DNA from: Streptomyces sp. NP-1717
GTDB lineage: Bacteria > Actinomycetota > Actinomycetes > Streptomycetales > Streptomycetaceae
Reading direction: 5' to 3'
DNA length: 36,910 bases
Assembly: GCF_022695985.1 (NCBI RefSeq)
Contig: NZ_JAAPBF010000052.1
Span: 1 to 36,910, forward strand
A model generated the notes under the pieces. That model saw nothing but the letters and a program-made list of their open reading frames with translations, was not told the DNA's origin and searched no databases. This document shows positions 14,186 through 22,230 of the stretch, piece after piece; positions within the stretch are counted from its first letter, which is position 1, and each line of letters opens with the position of its first letter. Position numbers and translations under genes: made by a program.

Positions 14186-16165
14186 TCACAGGGCCACCAC
14201 CGTCGCCTCGGTCGCCTTCACGCTCGCCCAGACCGGCACCCCGTCGGCCAGTCCGAGTTCGACGGCCGCCCGCGGAGTGATCTCGGCCACCAGGTCCGGG
14301 GCCCGCTCCGAGGTGATCAGTACCCGCAGCCGGCTGCCGCTCGCGGTGATCTCGCGTACGGTGCCGGGCCAGACGTTACGGGGACTGCCGCTCGGCCGGT
14401 CGCGGTGTACGGACACGGCTTCCGGCGCGATGATCGCCAGCGCCGGGGTGCCGGGAGACAGCGGTTCGGCGGCGACCAGCAGACCGCCGCCGGTGAGCGC
14501 GAGGCCGTCGGCGGTCGCGGTGCCGGGCCACGCGTTCCTGCCGAGCATCCGGGCCACCCACGGCGAGCGGGGGTGGCGGGTGACATCGGCGGGCGGTGCG
14601 TCCTGGACGACCCGGCCCTCGTCCAGGACGAGGACCCGGTCCGCCAACGACACGGCCTCCACCGGGTCGTGAGTGACCATCAGACAGACACCGCTGAATC
14701 CTTCGAGATGGGTGCGCAGGGTGTGCCGTACCCGCGCGCGGGTCGTCTGGTCGAGCGCGGCCAGCGGCTCGTCGAGCAGCAGCAGCCGGGGGCTGGTCGC
14801 CAGCGCCCTTGCCAGCGCGACCCGTTGGGCCTGCCCGCCGGAGACCTGGGCGGGCCTGCGGTGTGCGAGGTGGCCCACGTCGAGGCGGTCGAGCCACAGT
14901 TGGGCGGTCCTGCGGGCCTCGGCGCGGGTGACACCCTGGGCGCGGAGCCCGTACGCGGTGTTGCTCAGGGCGCTCAGATGCGGGAAGAGCGCGCCGTCCT
15001 GCGGCACCCAGGCGACGCCCCTGCGGTGCGGCGGGAGCGCGGTGACGTCGAGGGCGCCGAGGCGCAGCCCGGCGTGGGCCCGGGTGGTCAGGCCGAGGAG
15101 AGCCCGCAGGAGAGTGGTCTTGCCGGCGCCGTTGGGGCCGACGACGGCGATGGTGGTGCCGGGTTCGGCGTCGAGCACGAGGCGGGTGAACCCGGTGACG
15201 TCGGCGTGCAGCGCCCAGCGCTCGTCGACGGTCGCCGTCTCCTTCACCGGGACCGGTGCGGCCTCTGATCCCGGCCCCGGTCCCGGTTCGGTGTCGTCGT
15301 CCGGTGAAGTGGGCCGGTTCCGGCGGCTGTCCGGGTCCCGCGTGGTGTCCCGCGGCGTACCGGTCCAGCGCCCGCGCAGCGCGATCAGCACGGCCATGGC
15401 GATGACGAGCAGCAGCAGCGAGACGGATGTGGCGGCCTCGGGCGAGTTCTGGAGCAGCAGATACACCTGGAGCGGCAGCGTCTGGGTGGTGCCGGGCAGA
15501 TTGCCCGCGAAGGTGATGGTCGCGCCGAACTCGCCGAGCGCCCGCGCCCAGGTCAGCGCGGCCCCGGCGAGCAGCCCGGGGGCGACCATCGGCAGGGTGA
15601 CGGTGGCGAACACCCGTACCGGCGAGGCGCCGAGGGACGCGGCGGTCTCCTCGTAACGGGGGCGCAGTCCGCCGAGCGCGCCTTCGAGGCTGATGACGAG
15701 GAACGGCATCGCGACGAACGTCGCCGCCACGACCGCGCCCGAGGTGTGGAAGGGCAGTGTGATGCCGAACGTGTCCTCCAGCCAGGGGCCGAGCAGCCCG
15801 CGCCGCCCGAAGGCGAGGAGCAGCGCGACGCCGCCGACGGTGGGCGGCAGCACCATCGGCAGCAGGACCAGGGACCGTACGAACGCCTTGCCGGGGAAGT
15901 CCACCCGCGCCAGCAGCCAGGCCAGCGGCACCCCGAGGACGAGGGAGAGCGCGAGGGCCCAGAAGGAGACGAGGAGCGACAGCTCCAGCGCCTCGACGAC
16001 TCCGGGGCTGGTCAGATGGGTGCCGACCTCGCCCCAGGAGGTCCGGGCGAGGATCCCGGCGAGCGGCAGGAGCAGGAACGCCACGGCGAGGAGCGCGGGG
16101 ACGGCGAGCGCGACGGGGGTACGGGTACGGCCCGGGGCCCGGCGGGGGAAGCTGAGGCGGCTCAT
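14186..16165 (-). CDS. modBC: Fused molybdate ABC transporter, permease plus ATPase (ModB-ModC)
   Basis: A 659-residue fusion that imports molybdate across the cytoplasmic membrane. Residues 1 to about 265 are the ModB permease with five or so membrane segments and the cytoplasmic coupling loop EETAASLGASPVRVFATVTLP. A Pro/Asp-rich linker (about 265-320) follows. The ATPase (about 320-550) has Walker A GPNGAGKTT, signature VSGGQAQRVALARAL and Walker B LLLLDEPLAALD. A C-terminal TOBE oxyanion-binding domain occupies about 590-659. In E. coli ModB and ModC are separate proteins. ATG 16165 is preferred because GCAGGAG precedes it and the permease begins there; in-frame codons run to 16258. modA ends 114 nt upstream on the same strand. 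Confidence 0.9.
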   Translation of the reverse strand: MSRLSFPRRAPGRTRTPVALAVPALLAVAFLLLPLAGILARTSWGEVGTHLTSPGVVEALELSLLVSFWALALSLVLGVPLAWLLARVDFPGKAFVRSLVLLPMVLPPTVGGVALLLAFGRRGLLGPWLEDTFGITLPFHTSGAVVAATFVAMPFLVISLEGALGGLRPRYEETAASLGASPVRVFATVTLPMVAPGLLAGAALTWARALGEFGATITFAGNLPGTTQTLPLQVYLLLQNSPEAATSVSLLLLVIAMAVLIALRGRWTGTPRDTTRDPDSRRNRPTSPDDDTEPGPGPGSEAAPVPVKETATVDERWALHADVTGFTRLVLDAEPGTTIAVVGPNGAGKTTLLRALLGLTTRAHAGLRLGALDVTALPPHRRGVAWVPQDGALFPHLSALSNTAYGLRAQGVTRAEARRTAQLWLDRLDVGHLAHRRPAQVSGGQAQRVALARALATSPRLLLLDEPLAALDQTTRARVRHTLRTHLEGFSGVCLMVTHDPVEAVSLADRVLVLDEGRVVQDAPPADVTRHPRSPWVARMLGRNAWPGTATADGLALTGGGLLVAAEPLSPGTPALAIIAPEAVSVHRDRPSGSPRNVWPGTVREITASGSRLRVLITSERAPDLVAEITPRAAVELGLADGVPVWASVKATEATVVAL

Positions 16166-16279
16166 CGGGCTCCTGCGATTCCTGGCGTCCGCCGCCCGGG
16201 GGAAGACGGCGCGTGACACACACGAGTTGACGGTCGGCGGAGGGTGGCGGTCCGTCAACTCGCGTGCGGTCCGGCGGGG

Positions 16280-17098
16280 TTACGGCTGCTGGAAGCCGGC
16301 GTCCTGGAGCAGCTTCTGCGCCTCGGGGCTGCTGAGCCATGCGACGAACGCGGCTGCCGCTTCGGCGTGTTCGGACGTCTTGAGCGTGGCGGCCGGGTAC
16401 TGGGCGACGGCGTTCTGCGCGTCGGGGATCTCGATCGCGTCCACCTTGTCCGTGGCGGTGGCCGCGTCCGTCTTGTAGACGATCCCGGCGTCGGCCTCGC
16501 CGAGTTCGACCTTGCTGAGGACGGCGCGGACGTTCGGCTCCTGCGAGACCGGCTTGACGTCGATCTTCTGTGCGTCGAGGACCTGTTCGCTGTAGCGGCC
16601 GACGGGGACCTCGGGCGCCGCGAGGACGACCTTGAGCTTGGTGTCGGCGAGGTCCTCGAGGTTCTCGATCTTCTCCGGGTTGCCCTCGCCGGTGGCGATG
16701 ACGAGGCGGTTCCTGGCGATGACGGTCGGCGTCCCGGTGTCGTCCTTCAGACCGTCCATGGTCTTGGTGTCGGCGGTGACCAACGCGTCGGCGGGGGCGC
16801 CCTGTTCGACCTGCGCGGCGAGTTCCTGGGAACCGGCGAAGGAGAACGTCACCTTCGTGCCCGGGTTCTCCTTCTCGTACGCGGCGCCCGCCGCCTCGAA
16901 GACGTCGGTGAGCGACGAGGCGGCGAGAACGGTCAGTTCGGCCTTGGGGGCGCCGGTGGCCGACTCGGTGGACTTGGCTCCGGCGTCGCTGTCGTCTCCG
17001 CTGTCACCGCCGCCGCACGCGGTCAGTGGCACGAGCAGGGCCGCGGTGAAGGCGGTGACGGCGGCGCGGCGTGCGGCGCTGCTGAGGGTGAAGGGCAT
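16280..17098 (-). CDS. modA: Molybdate-binding lipoprotein ModA
   Basis: A 272-residue periplasmic-type binding protein anchored outside the membrane. The signal sequence ends in the lipobox LTAC (cleavage before C28), followed by a Gly/Asp/Ser linker. The ModA fold is recognisable from [38 protein letters not shown], where the serines bind the oxyanion, through [14 protein letters not shown] and [16 protein letters not shown] to [14 protein letters not shown]. It delivers molybdate to the ModB-ModC fusion encoded downstream. Start ATG 17098 with GAGGAG about 11 nt upstream. The regulator gene ends 44 nt before it, so regulator, modA and modBC form one operon. Confidence 0.93.
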   Translation of the reverse strand: MPFTLSSAARRAAVTAFTAALLVPLTACGGGDSGDDSDAGAKSTESATGAPKAELTVLAASSLTDVFEAAGAAYEKENPGTKVTFSFAGSQELAAQVEQGAPADALVTADTKTMDGLKDDTGTPTVIARNRLVIATGEGNPEKIENLEDLADTKLKVVLAAPEVPVGRYSEQVLDAQKIDVKPVSQEPNVRAVLSKVELGEADAGIVYKTDAATATDKVDAIEIPDAQNAVAQYPAATLKTSEHAEAAAAFVAWLSSPEAQKLLQDAGFQQP

Positions 17099-17142
17099 GA
17101 GGGTCGGGACTCCTCGGAAGACTGGAAGGAAGGCGCTACGGG

Positions 17143-17538
17143 TCAGACTCGGTCGATGTGCACGTTGGTCGACTTCACGCGGGCGGTGGCCCGCATGCCG
17201 ACCTCCAGGCCCAGTTCCTCGACGGCCTCCCTGGTCAGGAGCGAGACCAGCCGGTGCGGGCCGGCCTGGATCTCGACCTGGGCGGCCACGTCGCCGAGCT
17301 TGACGGCGGTGACGATGCCCGGGAAGGCGTTGCGGGCGGAGGTGTACGAGGCGTCCTCCTCACCGCTGCTGCCCTGGCCGACCTCGATCGAGAACGCGGC
17401 GAGGTCGCGGCCGTCGATGAGGCGTCGGCCGCCTTCGTCGCGATGGGTGGCGACGCGGCCGGCGTCGGCCCAGCGACGGGCTGTGTCGGTGCTGACGCCC
17501 AGCAGGCGTGCCGCCTGGCCGATTGTGTAGGACTGCAT
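17143..17538 (-). CDS. HTH-TOBE molybdate-responsive regulator (ModE-like role)
   Basis: A 131-residue protein. An excisionase/MerR-type helix-turn-helix (about 3-52: [26 protein letters not shown] and a RRLIDGRDL wing) is joined to a single TOBE domain (about 65-131: [22 protein letters not shown], ending [10 protein letters not shown]). TOBE domains bind molybdate or tungstate. E. coli ModE uses a different DNA-binding domain and two TOBE units, so this is an analogous rather than orthologous build. The ATG at 17538 has no Shine-Dalgarno, but a promoter ends 7 nt upstream, so the mRNA is probably leaderless. As first gene of the mod operon, with an inverted repeat over its own -35, it probably represses itself and modA-modBC when molybdate is plentiful. 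Confidence 0.85.
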   Translation of the reverse strand: MQSYTIGQAARLLGVSTDTARRWADAGRVATHRDEGGRRLIDGRDLAAFSIEVGQGSSGEEDASYTSARNAFPGIVTAVKLGDVAAQVEIQAGPHRLVSLLTREAVEELGLEVGMRATARVKSTNVHIDRV

Positions 17539-17545
17539 GCGCGGA

Positions 17546-17605
17546 AAGATAGGCCGCCGACCCTCGCATCTGCAAGGTTTGAGATCTTCATCCATGGCAG
17601 ATGCG
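17546..17605 (-). promoter_or_regulatory. Promoter and inverted repeat of the mod operon
   Basis: On the minus strand TTGCAG (17575-17570) and TATCTT (17551-17546) are 18 nt apart; TATCTT ends 7 nt before the ATG. The 9-bp arms CGCATCTGC (17565-17573) and GCAGATGCG (17597-17605) are perfect complements, 23 nt apart (centres 32 bp, about three helical turns). The inner arm overlaps the -35. Candidate operator for the HTH-TOBE protein. Confidence 0.6.
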
Positions 17606-17656
17606 TGGTGTCTCGGAGGAATCCACGAGGACGGCGCCCCGGTGGGGGCGGACGGC

Positions 17657-18160
17657 TCACAGGGGAGCCGGTTCCGGGCCGGGGACGAGGCTCGCGCCGA
17701 CCCACACGCTCGTGATCGCGCTGATGTAGCGCGCCCCGCACCGGTCGGTCGGCACGACGAGCTGACTGCCCGCCAGGTCCAGCGGCGTCCCGTCGAGCGT
17801 GGTGGCGAGGAGCGCGGGCACGGCACCGAAGTCGGGGTCTATCTCGCCCCAGGACAGCACCGTGTGGTGCCCGTCCCCGCCGGTGACGGCCAGCAGGAAG
17901 CGGGAGCGGTCCCTGCGGCGCCGTACGTCGAAGTCCGGCCGCGCGTCGGCCACGACCTCACGCAGCAGGGGCCCTTCGAACCTGTGGTGCCGTGGCCCGC
18001 TGCTCGCGCACTGGAAGACCACGTCGGCGCTGTGCTGCTCCCATCCCCGCCGGAGGTCGTCGACGGTCAGCGTGCCGGGCCGGCCCAGCTCACCGCGCAG
18101 GTCGAAGGATCCGGTGCGTACGGAAGGAGGGCCCCCGGGTGGCGTCTTGAGTCGGCCCAT
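17657..18160 (-). CDS. Small molybdopterin-dependent oxidoreductase-domain protein
   Basis: A 167-residue protein resembling the molybdopterin-binding domain of the sulfite-oxidase family, but short. Recognisable pieces are GELGRPGTLTVDDLRRG, then VVFQC51ASSGPRHHRFEGPLLREVV, where the family's Mo-ligand cysteine and the W/F-x-G-x-L pattern fall, then GHHTVLSWGEIDPDFG, and the ending VPTDRCGARYISAITSVWVG. Sulfite oxidases have extra domains and many more cofactor contacts, so cofactor binding is uncertain. There is no signal peptide or twin-arginine motif. Start ATG 18160 after GGGGGAG. It sits just upstream of the mod operon on the same strand, which supports a molybdenum link. Confidence 0.65.
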   Translation of the reverse strand: MGRLKTPPGGPPSVRTGSFDLRGELGRPGTLTVDDLRRGWEQHSADVVFQCASSGPRHHRFEGPLLREVVADARPDFDVRRRRDRSRFLLAVTGGDGHHTVLSWGEIDPDFGAVPALLATTLDGTPLDLAGSQLVVPTDRCGARYISAITSVWVGASLVPGPEPAPL

Positions 18161-18351
18161 CGAAACTCCCCCTTCGAACGGCGCGCACAGACGACTGCCG
18201 CGGGGTGATTCCCGCCGGGCGGTCCGTGAAATCATATCTGCGGGCTTGAAGGCCGGATTTTCCTGGCTTCTGCGTGCGCATCGACGGGAATCGGCCGTGA
18301 ATGCGTTGACGGCGGACGGTCCGGCCGGGGCGTCGCGGCAGACTGGTGGGC

Positions 18352-18939
18352 ATGGTGTGTCTGCGGGTACTGACGACAAGCGACTGGCCTCTGTGGCGCG
18401 AGGCACGGTTCGCGGCGCTGACCGAGGCGCCGCACGCGTTCAAGTCCCGCCTCGGGGACTGGGACCGGGGCGGGGAGGAGCTCTGGCGGGCGCGGCTGGA
18501 GACTCCCGGCACGTACAACGTCGTCGCGTCGCTGGACGAGCGGACCGTCGGCATGGCGAGCGGCGTGCCCGGGGACGGCGGGGTGTGCGAGCTGAGGTCG
18601 GTGTGGGTCGGTCCCGACGCGCGGGGTCTCGGCGTCGCGGACCGGCTGATCGCCACGGTCGAGAGTTGGGCGCGGGAGTCGGACGCCACGACGCTGAAGC
18701 TCGCGGTGATCCCCGGCAACGAGCCGGCGGTCGCGCTGTACCGCCGTAACGGCTTCGTCCTCACCGACGAGCGAGGAGCCCTGCTGTCCGACGGCGTGAC
18801 GACGGAGCAGGTGATGGCGAAGCCGCTCGGCCGGGCCGGGTCCGACAACGCGGCGAGGTGCCGTACCGGGCGCCGCGGGCCGGGCGGGACTTCGCCGACA
18901 CCCCCTAGCGTGCGAGGAACGGGACGAGCGCCGCTGTGA
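18352..18939 (+). CDS. GNAT-family N-acetyltransferase
   Basis: A 195-residue acetyltransferase of the GCN5-related family. The core runs to about residue 160: LRVLTTSDWPLWREARFAALTEAP at the N-terminus, ELRSVWVGPDARGLGVADRLI (motif A, acetyl-CoA pyrophosphate loop), then LAVIPGNEPAVALYRRNGF (motif B). The substrate is unknown. The last 35 or so residues (after VMAKPLG) are Gly/Arg/Pro-rich and do not belong to the fold. They come from reading past the usual end into the 3' end of the convergent hydrolase gene, which they overlap by 35 nt. Start ATG 18352 or the GTG six bases earlier; neither has a strong Shine-Dalgarno. Confidence 0.85.
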   Translation: MVCLRVLTTSDWPLWREARFAALTEAPHAFKSRLGDWDRGGEELWRARLETPGTYNVVASLDERTVGMASGVPGDGGVCELRSVWVGPDARGLGVADRLIATVESWARESDATTLKLAVIPGNEPAVALYRRNGFVLTDERGALLSDGVTTEQVMAKPLGRAGSDNAARCRTGRRGPGGTSPTPPSVRGTGRAPL

Positions 18940-19690
18940 GTTCACCGGGCGCGTCCAGTGCGACGAGGTGGGCCGCCGTGGGGAACTCGACCAGGGTGGC
19001 CCCCGGAATCCCGGCGGCGTAGCGGCGGGCGATGTCCTGGAAGTCGGCGTTGTCGAGCCCCCCGATGCCGACCAGCGTGGGGACGGCGATCGTGGCGATG
19101 TCGCCTGCCGCACCGTCTCGGGAATGCTCGTCGACGACGTCCTGGTTCATCAGCGCGGTCCGTACGGAGGCGCGGAGTCGCCCGGCCAGGGCCGGGTCGA
19201 CGTCCTCCCATTCGCGGGCCGGGCCGCGGAGCCACATGTCCAGGTTCACCCGGACGGCGGCGTCGAGGTCGCCCGCCGCCAGGGCCGCCGTCTCGGCCTC
19301 GTCGTACGCGACCATCTCCGCCGACCAGTCGTACTCCGGCGACGGCGGGGCGAGCAGCGCCAGGGAACACACCCGCTCCGGGTGGGCGAGGGCGAACTCC
19401 ACCGCCACCCGGCCGCCCCAGGATGCGCCGACGAGCCGGACGCGCTCGTGGCCGAGGTGGTCCAGCAGCAGCCGCAGATCGTCGGTCTCGCTGAACGGGC
19501 CCGCCGGGGGCGGGGAGTCGCCGAAGCCTCGCAGGTCGTATCGGACGACGGTGTGGCGCTCCGCGAGGCCGGGCACGACCGCGTCCCACATACGGTGGTC
19601 GGCGACGCCGGCGTGCACGAGGACGACGGGCGGGCCGTCCCCGGTGACGGTGTACGAGAGGTGGCCGCGTTCGTCGGTGAGTACGGGCAT
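18905..19690 (-). CDS. Alpha/beta-fold hydrolase
   Basis: A 261-residue soluble alpha/beta hydrolase. The oxyanion-hole region is VLVHAGVAD, the nucleophile elbow is GAS90WGG, the acid is probably D213 (in GIGGLDNADF) and the base H241 (in TAAHLVAL). YDLRGFGDS and LLLDHLGHERVRLVG are typical of the esterase/haloperoxidase-like branch. The substrate cannot be read. ATG 19690 is chosen from homology; a GTG at 19726 would add 12 residues, and neither start has a clear Shine-Dalgarno. Its 3' end overlaps the convergent GNAT gene. Confidence 0.88.
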   Translation of the reverse strand: MPVLTDERGHLSYTVTGDGPPVVLVHAGVADHRMWDAVVPGLAERHTVVRYDLRGFGDSPPPAGPFSETDDLRLLLDHLGHERVRLVGASWGGRVAVEFALAHPERVCSLALLAPPSPEYDWSAEMVAYDEAETAALAAGDLDAAVRVNLDMWLRGPAREWEDVDPALAGRLRASVRTALMNQDVVDEHSRDGAAGDIATIAVPTLVGIGGLDNADFQDIARRYAAGIPGATLVEFPTAAHLVALDAPGELTAALVPFLAR

Positions 19691-19834
19691 GCGCAGATGC
19701 TCGCAGGTCGCCACCGCGCGTGCCACGGAGAAAACGCCGACGCCGGGCAGGGCTCCGACCGGGCGGGCCGGAACGGGAATTCACCGCCGCCCGCGTCGGG
19801 ACCCGCCGGGAACGGACGCCCCGCCGTGGCGCGG

Positions 19835-20797
19835 TCAGCGGGTACGGCCGCGCGGCTTGAGCGGGGTCGCCGGCAGTGCGGGGGCGGGCAACGGCGGGCC
19901 GTCGTAGCCGTGGACCGTGCCGAAGCGGTCACCCGACATCCAGTCCGCACGCCCCTCGGCGATCTCCTCCTGGGTTCGCCCGATGAGGTTCCACCACATG
20001 ATGATCTTCTCCTCGAACGGCTCTCCCCCGATCAGCAGCAGCCCCGAGTCGGTGAGGGCGCGCAGCGGCAGCCCGGTGCGCCCGGATCCCAGATAGAGCA
20101 TGGAGCCGGGGGCGAGGCGCACACCGTCGACCTCGGTGGCTCCGGACATCGTCAGCACGGCGTATTCGAAGTCCGGCTCCACCGGCAGCCGTACGTCCGC
20201 GCCTTCGGCGAGCGCGAGGTCCGCGCCGACCAGCGGCGTGTACGTCGTGCCCGGCGAAACGGCACCGTCCAGTCCGCCGAGGAGGACGGTGGCCGTCAGC
20301 CCCGGACCCGTGACGACCGGCAGGTCGGCGTGGTGCTCGAAGGCGGGCGCGGTGTGCCGGTGCGCGTCGGGCAGCGCGACCCACAACTGGGCGCCGTGCA
20401 GCAGCCGGGGGTGCGGCACCGGGCTCTGCTCGGCGTGCGCGATGGCCCGCCCCGACGTCATCAGACCGAGCTGGCGAGGCCGCAGGACCTGCACGCTGCC
20501 GACGCTGTCGCGGTGCAGGATCTCGCCCTCGTGCAGCCAGCTCACCGTCTGCAGGCCCATGTGCGGGTGAGGCGGTACCTGCATGCCGGGCTCGTCGGCG
20601 ATGTCGTCGGGCCCGTAGTGGTCGACGAAGCACCAGGCGCCGACCATGCGCCGCCCCAGATTCGGCAGCAGTCTGCGCACGGCCGTGGCGCCCAGGCTTG
20701 CCTCACGGGGGTTCAGCAACTCCCTGACGGGCCGTCCTGGCACTTCAGCCCGGCCTCCGCACTCACGGAGGCCGGGCTGGAGGTCGAGGTCACTCAT
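19835..20797 (-). CDS. Pirin-family bicupin protein
   Basis: A 320-residue pirin. The N-terminal cupin has the metal ligands H77 and H79 (VPPHPHMGLQTVSWL), H121 and E123 (GRAIAHAEQS), with spacing matching known pirins. The C-terminal cupin ends with GEPFEEKIIMWWNLIGRTQEEI, a family hallmark. Some pirins are quercetin dioxygenases and others bind regulators, so the role here is open. ATG 20797 follows GAAGGGAC by about 8 nt. Unusually, codons 7-17 form a perfect 13-bp hairpin (20747-20778). Confidence 0.92.
   Translation of the reverse strand: MSDLDLQPGLRECGGRAEVPGRPVRELLNPREASLGATAVRRLLPNLGRRMVGAWCFVDHYGPDDIADEPGMQVPPHPHMGLQTVSWLHEGEILHRDSVGSVQVLRPRQLGLMTSGRAIAHAEQSPVPHPRLLHGAQLWVALPDAHRHTAPAFEHHADLPVVTGPGLTATVLLGGLDGAVSPGTTYTPLVGADLALAEGADVRLPVEPDFEYAVLTMSGATEVDGVRLAPGSMLYLGSGRTGLPLRALTDSGLLLIGGEPFEEKIIMWWNLIGRTQEEIAEGRADWMSGDRFGTVHGYDGPPLPAPALPATPLKPRGRTR
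20747..20778 (-). repeat. Perfect 13-bp hairpin inside the pirin start region
   Basis: AGCCCGGCCTCCG (20747-20759) and CGGAGGCCGGGCT (20766-20778) around loop CACTCA. It begins about 19 nt after the start codon. It looks like a terminator or a translation-modulating structure although it is within the coding sequence. Confidence 0.75.
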
Positions 20798-20933
20798 GAC
20801 GACGGTGTCCCTTCTGTCGGAGCGGGCCGCGGTACGCAGTCGCCCCGTCCCGGCCGCGCGGGCGCGGACACGATGGGCAGTTCACCCCGTACCGCTCCGG
20901 CGACGGGGCCCGGCCGGCGCGACACGGCACGCC

Positions 20934-21239
20934 TCACAGCGCGAACCGGTCCCGCTGCCCCTGCGGCACCAGGTCGACGTATTCGGGGTGCTTGCCGATC
21001 CAGCCACGGATGAAAGGGCAGAAGGGAAGCACCCCGAGCCCTTGCTCCCCGGCCGCGCCGAGGGCCGCGCGGGCGAGTACGCCGCCGAGTCCCCGGCCCG
21101 CGAACCGCGGATCGATTTCCGTATGGATGAAGGCGATCTCGTCCCCGTACCGGTGGTACTCGGTGAAGCCGGCGAGTTCGCCGCCGTCGAAGACTTCGAA
21201 ACGCGATCGGGCGGGGTTGTCCGCCACATGGGATTCCAT
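20934..21239 (-). CDS. YjdJ-type small acetyltransferase-like protein, copy 1
   Basis: A 101-residue protein of the compact GNAT-like group that includes E. coli YjdJ (COG2388). It shows FDGGELAGFTEYHRYGDEIAFIHTEID, the acetyl-CoA loop FAGRGLGGVL and the subgroup's LPFCPFIRGWIGKHPEY, where the cysteine is characteristic. Members bind acetyl-CoA; substrates are unknown. ATG 21239 follows GAGGGGGAAC; the frame is open further upstream but only this start fits the family. It is divergent from the MarR gene at 21422, and a GTTGA-N4-TCAAC dyad lies between them. A similar protein is encoded at 23016-23318 under the same kind of site. Confidence 0.88.
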   Translation of the reverse strand: MESHVADNPARSRFEVFDGGELAGFTEYHRYGDEIAFIHTEIDPRFAGRGLGGVLARAALGAAGEQGLGVLPFCPFIRGWIGKHPEYVDLVPQGQRDRFAL

Positions 21240-21317
21240 CGTTCCCCCTCGGGATGGTCGCCGGGCCGTCGTCCCTCCGCACGGGAAGGGACCCCGGCGG
21301 CAAGACAAGCAGCAATA

Positions 21318-21335
21318 TGGTTGACCAGTCAACCA
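21318..21335. promoter_or_regulatory. MarR-type operator site 1 (GTTGA-CCAG-TCAAC)
   Basis: TGGTTGACCAGTCAACCA, 8-bp arms with a 2-bp centre, between the divergent YjdJ-like gene and marR. Its minus-strand half supplies TTGACT, a possible -35 for the YjdJ-like gene with a weak TTGTCT 18 nt on. Confidence 0.7.
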
Positions 21336-21421
21336 GATGTCCCGAAGGTTCCCGGCACCGGCTGGAATCGGCCACGTCAGCGAGACGGATGAGCTGTCAA
21401 CGCCTTCGCTACACTCCATCG

Positions 21422-21889
21422 ATGAACGCGACGCCGCGCTGGCTGACCTCGGAGCAGAAGGTCGCCTGGGACAGTTTCATCCGCATGCAGGAGACGCTCA
21501 TCGGACGACTCTCCCGCCTGATCCAGGCCGACTCCCACATGTCCGCCTCCGACTACATCGTGCTGGCGAGCCTCACCGAGAGAGGCGGCGGGCGAATGCG
21601 CTTCCTGGACCTGGCAAAGCTGGTGGAGTGGGAGAAGAGCCGCATGTCCCATCAGGTCCGGCGGATGACGACGCGCGGACTGGTGGCCAGGGAGGAATGC
21701 CCCGACGACGGACGCGGGGCGTTCATCGTCGCCACCCCGGCCGGCTACAAGGCGATCGAGGACGCCGCGCCGCTGCATGTCGAGCACGTCCGCCGACTGT
21801 TCATCGACGCCCTCACCCAGGAAGAACTCGACACGCTCGCCCGGATCTCGGACCGCGTCCTGGCGCACATGAAGAAGCAGTCCGACTGA
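21422..21889 (+). CDS. MarR-family transcriptional regulator, probable repressor of the local regulon
   Basis: A 155-residue winged-helix regulator. The HTH region is RFLDLAKLVEWEKSRMSHQVRRMTTRGLV (about 58-87) and the wing is EECPDDGRGAFIVATPAG. DNA-binding MarR proteins of this WEKSR type are common in actinobacteria. Its single cysteine lies in the wing. The ATG at 21422 lies 6 nt after TACACT (21410-21415), so the mRNA is probably leaderless; no Shine-Dalgarno is visible. Five dyads of the form GTTGA-N4-TCAAC lie on both sides of the gene, at the promoters of its neighbours, which makes it the obvious candidate to bind them. The inducer is unknown. Confidence 0.9.
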   Translation: MNATPRWLTSEQKVAWDSFIRMQETLIGRLSRLIQADSHMSASDYIVLASLTERGGGRMRFLDLAKLVEWEKSRMSHQVRRMTTRGLVAREECPDDGRGAFIVATPAGYKAIEDAAPLHVEHVRRLFIDALTQEELDTLARISDRVLAHMKKQSD

Positions 21890-22230
21890 CCGACCGGAGT
21901 TCCGGCGAGTTCACGGGCAGTTGAAGCCCGCCCCACACCGGCCCGCGAGAGCGCAGACTTAGTTGATTCATCAACAGGCACCGTAGGGCAGCACCGACGG
22001 TCCGTCAATCTCCGGCAGCACGACACCTCCCCTCGCCCCGCCGGATCCACTCCCCCTCCCTCCGGCGATAGTTGACGCATCAACGGTCGGCACTTAGCGT
22101 AGATGACGCGTCAACCAAATGGTTCGGGGTAGGCGGGCGGTCGGCCCTTGGCCGGCTCGCCGCTGTCGGCATCGAGATTTCGGTGCGCCGCCTGACGCCC
22201 GTGGACGCGAAGCTCCAGCGAGGGGATCCC
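21890..22230 (+). promoter_or_regulatory. Regulatory region with three GTTGA-N4-TCAAC sites and the hydrolase promoter
   Basis: 341 nt without a gene. Site 2 is GTTGATTCATCAAC (21962-21975). Site 3 is GTTGACGCATCAAC (22071-22084). Site 4 is GATGACGCGTCAAC (22102-22115, one mismatch). A promoter is clear: TTGACG (22072-22077), 17 nt, TAGCGT (22095-22100). Site 3 contains the -35 and site 4 covers the start-point region, 31 bp away; site 2 is about 109 bp upstream of site 3. The 5' UTR would be about 125 nt. Confidence 0.75.
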
